A stretch of 10,285 nucleotides of DNA from Acidimicrobiaceae bacterium (lineage in GTDB: Bacteria; Actinomycetota; Acidimicrobiia; Acidimicrobiales; Palsa-688). The stretch is taken from assembly GCA_003156795.1 (NCBI GenBank), contig PMHU01000188.1, forward strand, positions 6,320 to 16,604, read 5' to 3'. The notes under the pieces are model-generated. The model made no database searches. It was not told the DNA's origin and worked only from the letters and a program-made list of their open reading frames with translations. Below are positions 1 through 4,379 of this stretch, piece after piece; positions within the stretch are counted from its first letter, which is position 1, and each line of letters begins with the position of its first letter. The position numbers were made by a program, and so were the translations under genes.

Positions 1-812
1 CCGGAGAGCGGCAGGTCAATGGCGGCCAGGCGCATCCCGGCCGAGCGCCTGGTCATGATCGGGCTGCCGGGACGCCCGGCCTGCTCGGCCTGGTCGCGCA
101 GCGACCGCGCCACCTCGAAGGTGGACCGAGCCGCGGCGTCGGGGTCGTGCACCGCGCTCCGCAAAGCGGTGACGGCCCAGGGCAGCACCCTCCCTAGAAC
201 TCCTGCGGTGTGCTGAGCTTCGAAAGCGAGGTCTTCGGCCAGGCGCCCGATCAGCGACGGGAGGGGGGCCGGTCCGGATCGGGGCTCGATCCACGCGGCC
301 CCGGGCGGTCGTGGTTCGAGGTCGAACAGTTCGAGGGCCAGCTTCACTCCACCGAGACCATCCGTGTAGCTGTGGTGGAGCTTGAGCACCAAGCCCTCAC
401 ATCCGTTCGCCAGGCCCTCCACGAACGCAACCTGCCACGGCGGCCGTTCCCGGTCGAACGGTTCGGCCGCCACCGATTCGGCCGCGAGGAGCAGATCCGC
501 TCCCGTGCCTGCTCCCGGCGCGACGACGCTGCGCAGGTGGTGACGGATGTCGAATTCATGGTCGGGCTCCCAACGTGGGGGCACCATCTCCAAGGGCCCG
601 GCAACGACTCGATCGCGAAGTCGAGGGATGCGCTGGGAAACGAGATCCAAACGGTCCACCACCGCAGCCCGATCCGGCGCTCCGTCGAGGGCCACGACCA
701 TGGTCATGGTGGTCCTGAACATCGGGTCGAGCCCTTCGAGACGCCACATCATCGCTTCGACGTCGGTCATCCGATCCCCGAAGCGGAACTCCGCCGGTTC
801 CTCGAGGGGCAT
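1..812 (-). CDS. WS/DGAT-family O-acyltransferase (wax ester synthase/diacylglycerol acyltransferase type), 3' end outside window
   Basis: The family moves a fatty acyl group, usually from acyl-CoA, onto a fatty alcohol or diacylglycerol to make wax ester or triacylglycerol, at the membrane or lipid-body surface. The frame was read by hand from 812 to the left edge: 270 residues without a stop, against about 450-480 for the family, so roughly the N-terminal 60% is visible. The catalytic HHxxxDG motif is present as HHSYTDG at residues 146-152, preceded by the usual PPWQ segment (124-127). Residues 15-27 (MTDVEAMMWRLEG) match the family's N-terminal opening. The chosen ATG overlaps the stop of the upstream acyl carrier protein gene as ATGA. 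No Shine-Dalgarno is visible there, so translational coupling is likely; ATG at residue 15 (position 770) is the alternative. The ACP neighbour suggests, but does not prove, acyl-ACP as donor. The family is clear, the acceptor is unknown. Confidence 0.85.
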   Translation of the reverse strand, partial: MPLEEPAEFRFGDRMTDVEAMMWRLEGLDPMFRTTMTMVVALDGAPDRAAVVDRLDLVSQRIPRLRDRVVAGPLEMVPPRWEPDHEFDIRHHLRSVVAPGAGTGADLLLAAESVAAEPFDRERPPWQVAFVEGLANGCEGLVLKLHHSYTDGLGGVKLALELFDLEPRPPGAAWIEPRSGPAPLPSLIGRLAEDLAFEAQHTAGVLGRVLPWAVTALRSAVHDPDAAARSTFEVARSLRDQAEQAGRPGSPIMTRRSAGMRLAAIDLPLS

Positions 813-1069
813 CAGGCCGTCGGTGCCACGCCCGCCAGATCGGCGACCAGGTCGAAGGCCTGCCCGACTGTCACCAGCTGTTCTGGGTCGACGTCGGGGA
901 TCTTTATGGAAAAGGCGTCGTTGAGCGCCAGGGTTATCTCCACCACGGCCAAGCTGTCGGCGTCGAGGTCCTCCCGCCAACGTGCGTCGAGGTTGACCTC
1001 GTCGGGTTCGATGTCCAGTACTTCGGCCACGCAGCCCCGGAAAGTGGTGAAGGCTTCTCCTCGATCCAT
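812..1069 (-). CDS. acpP: Acyl carrier protein
   Basis: A small acidic cytoplasmic protein that carries growing acyl chains on a 4'-phosphopantetheine arm during type II fatty acid synthesis. The 85-residue product has the normal ACP length. The attachment site is Ser39 in the motif DLDADSLAVVE (residues 34-44), the canonical D-S-L context recognised by holo-ACP synthase. The N-terminal half (VAEVLDIEPDEVNLDARW, 14-31) fits helix I and the following loop. The start is ATG at 1069, with a GAGGG ribosome binding site only two bases upstream, which is close. The gene is first in a leftward pair with the WS/DGAT acyltransferase (4-base ATGA overlap) and is divergent from fabI, so it probably serves the FAS-II enzymes encoded alongside. 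A dedicated ACP for the acyltransferase or another lipid pathway is possible if the genome carries a second acpP. Confidence 0.93.
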   Translation of the reverse strand: MDRGEAFTTFRGCVAEVLDIEPDEVNLDARWREDLDADSLAVVEITLALNDAFSIKIPDVDPEQLVTVGQAFDLVADLAGVAPTA

Positions 1070-1070
1070 T

Positions 1071-1075
1071 CCCTC
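1071..1075 (-). promoter_or_regulatory. Ribosome binding site of the ACP gene
   Basis: Read on the minus strand the sequence is GAGGG, then GA, then the ATG at 1069. The match to anti-Shine-Dalgarno is good but spacing is short. It still supports the 85-residue start, since no other start in the vicinity gives a normal ACP N-terminus. Confidence 0.5.
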
Positions 1076-1124
1076 AAAGCTATCCGGTCGGGCCGGCCCC
1101 TCTAGTCCACGTCGCGAGCCGCCT

Positions 1125-1131
1125 AGGGTGG
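1125..1131 (+). promoter_or_regulatory. Ribosome binding site of fabI
   Basis: AGGGTGG ends six bases before the ATG at 1138, a purine-rich Shine-Dalgarno at workable distance. It supports this start, which also aligns residue for residue with the InhA N-terminus. Confidence 0.5.
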
Positions 1132-1137
1132 CTGTTC

Positions 1138-1914
1138 ATGCTCGGACTGCTCGAGGGAAAGCGCATCCTGGTGACAGGGGTGCTCACCGACGACTCGCTC
1201 GCGTACGCAGTGGCCGAGCTGGCCCAGGAGCAGGGCGCCGAGATCGTGCTGACCGGCGCCGGGCGGGGCATGTCGTTGACCCGTCGGGTGGCTCGGCACT
1301 TGCCTTCTCCACCCGACGTGCTCGAACTGGACGTGACCGTTCCCGACCAGGTCGACGCCGTGGCCGAGGACCTGAAGTCCCGGTGGGGGGCCCTGGATGG
1401 CGTGCTGCACTCGATCGGTTTCGCCCCCGCGTCGTGCCTCGGCGGCGGTTTCCTCGACGCCGGCTGGGACGACGTCAAAGTGGCCTTGGAGATATCGGCC
1501 TACTCGTTGAAGCTGCTCGCAACCGGCTTCCGCGGCCTGATGCAAGCCGCCGGCGGCGGTTCGATCGTCGGGCTGGACTTCGACGCCACGGTGGCCTGGC
1601 CCGGATACGACTGGATGGGAGTGGCCAAGGCGGCTTTGGAATCGACGTCGCGCTATTTGGCCCGCGACTTGGGGCCCGATCGGATCCGCGTGAATCTGGT
1701 CGCCGCCGGGCCGGTCAAGACCATGGCGGCCAAGTCGATACCGGGCTTCAGCCTTTTCGAGGAAGCGTGGAACGGACGAGCTCCCCTCGGCTGGAACGCC
1801 AAAGACCCGAAGCCGGTCGCCCAGGCCTGCGTGGCCCTGCTCTCAGACTGGTTCCCGGCTACCACCGGTGAAATGCTCCACGTGGACGGTGGCTTCCACG
1901 CCATGGGGGTGTAG
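1138..1914 (+). CDS. fabI: Enoyl-[acyl-carrier-protein] reductase, InhA-like FabI
   Basis: Catalyses the NADH-dependent last reduction of each FAS-II cycle, trans-2-enoyl-ACP to acyl-ACP, in the cytoplasm. The 258-residue protein is a short-chain dehydrogenase of the FabI class: the FabI-type nucleotide loop is G14...S20-x-A22, and the active site is Tyr157 with Lys164 (YDWMGVAK, 157-164). Other hallmarks are HSIGF (91-95), VNLVAAGPV (185-193) and LLSDWFPATTGE (234-245). By recollection it aligns almost without gaps to mycobacterial InhA (269 residues), with LLEGKRILVTG near the start and DFD at 147-149. The main difference is the substrate-binding loop (residues 196-216), about ten residues shorter than in InhA and closer to ordinary bacterial FabI, so very long acyl substrates are less likely (inference). 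It is the first gene of fabI-fabG-fabZ; fabG starts five bases after its stop. Confidence 0.95.
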   Translation: MLGLLEGKRILVTGVLTDDSLAYAVAELAQEQGAEIVLTGAGRGMSLTRRVARHLPSPPDVLELDVTVPDQVDAVAEDLKSRWGALDGVLHSIGFAPASCLGGGFLDAGWDDVKVALEISAYSLKLLATGFRGLMQAAGGGSIVGLDFDATVAWPGYDWMGVAKAALESTSRYLARDLGPDRIRVNLVAAGPVKTMAAKSIPGFSLFEEAWNGRAPLGWNAKDPKPVAQACVALLSDWFPATTGEMLHVDGGFHAMGV

Positions 1915-1919
1915 CCACG

Positions 1920-2624
1920 ATGTCCGGTCGGACGGTTTTGGTGACCGGTGGAAATCGCGGCATCGGGCTCGCCATCGCGCGCGCTTTCGCTGACGCCGGC
2001 CACCGGGTGGCCGTGACGCATCGAAGCGAGCCCGTCGAAGGATTCGTATCGGTGCGATGCGACGTCACTTCCGTCGAAGATGTCGACGCGGCGTTCTCAT
2101 CGGTGGAGGCGCAGCTGGGACCGGTCGAGATCCTGGTATCCAACGCCGGAGCCACCGCCGACCAGTTGCTGCTGTCGATGAAGGAGGATGCCTGGTCTGA
2201 GGTCATAGACGCCAACCTCAGCGGCGCCTACCGCGTCGCCCGGCGAGCCACGTCCAAGATGATCCGGGCCCGGTGGGGGCGGATGATCTTCATCTCCTCC
2301 GTGGTCGCCCTGACCGGCTCTCCTGGCCAGACCAACTACGCGGCGTCCAAAGCCGGTCTCATCGGCTTCGCCCGGTCCCTGGCTCGAGAAATCGGGGGCC
2401 GGGGTGTCACGGTAAATGTGGTCTCCCCCGGCTTCGTCACGACCGACATGACGGCCGCCTTGTCCGATGCTCGCCAAGCCGAGATCCTGGAGCAGGTCCC
2501 GCTCAAGCGGATGGCCTCACCAGAGGAGATCGCCGCCGTGACGTCGTTCCTGGCGTCGGACGCGGCCGGCTATATCACGGGTGCGGTAATACCCGTTGAC
2601 GGCGGCTTAGGCATGGGCCACTGA
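1920..2624 (+). CDS. fabG: 3-oxoacyl-[acyl-carrier-protein] reductase, MabA/FabG1-like
   Basis: Reduces 3-oxoacyl-ACP to (R)-3-hydroxyacyl-ACP with NADPH, the first reduction of the FAS-II cycle. The 234-residue protein shows the complete classical SDR set: cofactor loop TGGNRGIG (9-16), NAG at 75-77, Asn99, catalytic Ser127, and Tyr140 with Lys144 (YAASK). The 13-residue Ser-Tyr distance is normal. It resembles mycobacterial MabA (FabG1) in the VLVTGGNRGIGLAIA stretch (6-20), VAVTHR (30-35), and the ending GAVIPVDGGLGMGH (221-234), but lacks MabA's roughly 15-residue N-terminal extension. The start ATG lies five bases after the fabI stop; GGGGGTG at 1905-1911, inside the end of fabI, can serve as ribosome binding site. 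In mycobacteria the order is fabG1 then inhA; here it is reversed. SDR family calls can be promiscuous, but context and motifs agree. Confidence 0.95.
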   Translation: MSGRTVLVTGGNRGIGLAIARAFADAGHRVAVTHRSEPVEGFVSVRCDVTSVEDVDAAFSSVEAQLGPVEILVSNAGATADQLLLSMKEDAWSEVIDANLSGAYRVARRATSKMIRARWGRMIFISSVVALTGSPGQTNYAASKAGLIGFARSLAREIGGRGVTVNVVSPGFVTTDMTAALSDARQAEILEQVPLKRMASPEEIAAVTSFLASDAAGYITGAVIPVDGGLGMGH

Positions 2625-2627
2625 GGA
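2623..2627 (+). promoter_or_regulatory. Ribosome binding site of fabZ, overlapping the fabG stop
   Basis: The TGA stop of fabG reads into GAGGA, which ends six bases before the fabZ ATG at 2634. The shared bases imply one transcript and coupled translation. Confidence 0.6.
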
Positions 2628-2633
2628 CCGTCC

Positions 2634-3080
2634 ATGACCCACGCTGACGAATCGACCTTCCCAGACCCGGCCGACGTCCTGCCCCACCGACCTCCGTTTC
2701 TGTTCGTCGACGAGGTGACCGAGATCGTTCCGTCGACGTCGGCCAAGGGAGTGTGGCGCTTGACGGGCGAGGAGGCCTTCTTCGCCGGCCACTTCCCCGG
2801 ACGGCCCACACTGCCCGGCGTGTTGATGGTCGAAGCCTTGGCCCAATTGGGCGGCATCGCACTCCTCTCCGATGCGCGCTACTCGGGCAAGCTCCCGCTC
2901 TTCGGCGGGATCGACAAAGCCCGCTTCCGGCGCCAGGTGGTACCCGGCGACATCCTGGAGCTGTCGGTCGAACTCGATCAGCTCGGCACCAGCGCCGGGA
3001 GGGGCCACGGCACCGCCAGCGTCGGAGGCCAGGTCGCCTGCCAAGTCGGGGGGATGCTGTTTATCATCGTGACGGCGTAG
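2634..3080 (+). CDS. fabZ: 3-hydroxyacyl-[acyl-carrier-protein] dehydratase, FabZ type
   Basis: Removes water from (R)-3-hydroxyacyl-ACP to give trans-2-enoyl-ACP, linking FabG to FabI in the elongation cycle. The 148-residue protein is a single hotdog-fold domain of normal FabZ length. It has the family's N-terminal LPHRPPFLFVDEV (16-28), the central-helix signature AGHFPGRPTLPGVLMVEALAQ (51-71) containing catalytic His53 and Glu67 at the expected 14-residue spacing, and the strand IDKARFRRQVVPGD (93-106). It is last in the fabI-fabG-fabZ operon, nine bases from the fabG stop, and meets fabF tail to tail. Mycobacteria, whose FabG and FabI resemble the two upstream genes, use the unrelated-looking HadABC dehydratases instead, so this operon mixes mycobacterial-like reductases with a conventional FabZ. 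FabA-like isomerase activity cannot be excluded by sight but is not suggested. Confidence 0.94.
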   Translation: MTHADESTFPDPADVLPHRPPFLFVDEVTEIVPSTSAKGVWRLTGEEAFFAGHFPGRPTLPGVLMVEALAQLGGIALLSDARYSGKLPLFGGIDKARFRRQVVPGDILELSVELDQLGTSAGRGHGTASVGGQVACQVGGMLFIIVTA

Positions 3081-3089
3081 CCGGCACCA

Positions 3090-4319
3090 TCACGCCTTTC
3101 CGAACACCAGCGTGGCGTTGTGGCCGCCGAAGCCGAAGCTGTTCGTCAGCGCGACATCGACTTGTGCTTGGCGAGCTTCGTTCGGTACATAGTCGAGGTC
3201 GCAGTCCGGATCGTCCTTCTCCTGGTTGGTCGTAGGAGGGAGTATCTGGTGCTGGAGGGTCTCGACACATACGGCGGCTTCCAAAGCTCCGGCGGCACCG
3301 AGGGTATGCCCGGTCATGGACTTGGTGGAGGACACGGCCGGGACCTTTTCACCGAACACCTTCTTGAGGGCCAGCGTCTCGATGCGGTCGTTGGGCGGCG
3401 TCGACGTTCCGTGGGCATTGACATAGCTCACCGACGTCACGTCGATTTCAGCGTCGCGCAGCGCCGCTCGCATGGCCCGCACGGCACCGTCACCTTCCGG
3501 GTGCGGCTGGGTCATGTGGAAGGCGTCCGACGAGACGCCGTAACCGAGCAGCTCCGCCAGGATCGGGGCGCCTCTCCGGATGGCCATCTCTCGATCTTCG
3601 AGGACCAGGGCCGCGGCGCCCTCACCCATGACGAAGCCGTCGCGATCGGCGTCGAAGGGGCGTGAAGCCAGTTCGGGATCGTCGTTGCGGGTGGAGAGAG
3701 CCTTCATGGCGGCGAAGGCGGCGATGCCGACGCGGGTCACGGCCGCCTCGCTGCCTCCGCACACGATCGAGTCCACCCGGCCCGCCCGGATGAGGTCGAG
3801 ACCTTCGCCGATCGCCTGCGCCGAGGCGGAGCAGGCCGTGGCCGTGCAGGAGCTGTAGCCCCGAATACCCCACTCCATGGCGATGTGGCCGGCGGTCATG
3901 TTCGGGATCATCATCGGTAGCGAGTACGGGCTCACCCACGCCGGGCCGCGTTCGTTGAGGACCGTGATGCCATCCTCGAAGGCCCCGAGCCCGCCCACCC
4001 CGGTGCCCCAGACGACCCCGACGCGATCTCCATCGGCGCCGATCTCGAGGCCGGACCCGTCTATGGCCTCCTTGGCGGCTACCAGCGCCAGCTGCGTGAC
4101 CCGATCGAGATGCTTGGCCCGCCGCCGACCGAAAATGGCGTCGGGTTCGAACCCGTCCACCTCGCCTGCGATGCGAACTGGGAACTCGCTCGGATCGAAC
4201 TGTGAGATCTTCCCGATGCCCGACCGACCGGCCACGAGCGCATCCCACGTCGAAGTGGCCGTCGAACCGACGGGACTGACGACTCCGATTCCGGTGACGA
4301 CGACGCGGCGTAGGGGCAC
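3090..4319 (-). CDS. fabF: 3-oxoacyl-[acyl-carrier-protein] synthase II
   Basis: Condenses malonyl-ACP with acyl-ACP, extending the chain by two carbons. The 409-residue protein has the usual FabF length and an intact thiolase-fold active site: nucleophile Cys163 in CTATACSASAQAIGEG (158-173), His303 in NAHGTSTPPND (301-311), Lys333 and His338 in STKSMTGHTLGAAGA (331-345), and the gating loop NSFGFGGHNA (393-402). Cys163 and His303 fall at the same numbers as in E. coli FabF, as I recall them. The frame stays open for another 178 codons upstream, but that stretch is antisense to the transporter gene. The protein alignment starts at PLRRVVVTGIGVVSPVG, so the GTG at 4319 is the start, with AGGA nine bases upstream. 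NAHGTSTP is the general FabF form, whereas KasA/KasB have NAHATATP (recollection). It is divergent from the transporter and convergent with fabZ. Confidence 0.96.
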   Translation of the reverse strand: MPLRRVVVTGIGVVSPVGSTATSTWDALVAGRSGIGKISQFDPSEFPVRIAGEVDGFEPDAIFGRRRAKHLDRVTQLALVAAKEAIDGSGLEIGADGDRVGVVWGTGVGGLGAFEDGITVLNERGPAWVSPYSLPMMIPNMTAGHIAMEWGIRGYSSCTATACSASAQAIGEGLDLIRAGRVDSIVCGGSEAAVTRVGIAAFAAMKALSTRNDDPELASRPFDADRDGFVMGEGAAALVLEDREMAIRRGAPILAELLGYGVSSDAFHMTQPHPEGDGAVRAMRAALRDAEIDVTSVSYVNAHGTSTPPNDRIETLALKKVFGEKVPAVSSTKSMTGHTLGAAGALEAAVCVETLQHQILPPTTNQEKDDPDCDLDYVPNEARQAQVDVALTNSFGFGGHNATLVFGKA

Positions 4320-4328
4320 GGTGTGCCA

Positions 4329-4332
4329 TCCT
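4329..4332 (-). promoter_or_regulatory. Ribosome binding site deciding the GTG start of fabF
   Basis: AGGA on the minus strand lies nine bases before the GTG at 4319. Together with the FabF N-terminus beginning exactly there, it favours this start over in-frame ATGs far upstream within the antisense of the transporter gene. Confidence 0.5.
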
Positions 4333-4379
4333 ACGGGTCCCCATTGTCCCCGGCCGGATCGTAGTAAGACTTGCCCCCC

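Larger units (their letters stand above)
1070..1137. promoter_or_regulatory. Divergent intergenic region with a 10-bp perfect palindrome, between acp and fabI
   Basis: These 68 bases must hold the promoters of both the leftward acp-WS/DGAT pair and the rightward fabI-fabG-fabZ operon, unless either is read from further upstream. A perfect palindrome GGGCCGGCCC lies at 1090-1099, nearly central, and could be an operator shared by both directions. In GC-rich DNA such palindromes also occur by chance. On the minus strand TAGCTT (about 1077-1082) resembles a -10 element, but I find no matching -35. No convincing promoter is visible for the plus direction. The region is called from its position; the operator is inference. 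Confidence 0.35.

Noticed and set aside
210..1871. A 553-codon open frame on the plus strand
   Set aside because: It runs antisense through the WS/DGAT and ACP genes and then out of frame through fabI, all of which have clear motifs. Its translation is low-complexity Arg/Gly/Pro-rich, as expected of a shadow frame in GC-rich DNA.
3074..3099. Possible terminator between fabZ and fabF: GGCGT pairing with ACGCC, followed by TTT
   Set aside because: The stem is only five base pairs with a 13-base loop and a short T run, and it overlaps both coding ends. Too weak to call, although some bidirectional stop is expected at this convergent junction.
4344..4370. Promoter-like TTGTCC and TAAGAC upstream of the transporter
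   Set aside because: The 15-base spacer is too short and both boxes match the consensus poorly. A promoter must exist near here, but this pair is not convincing.
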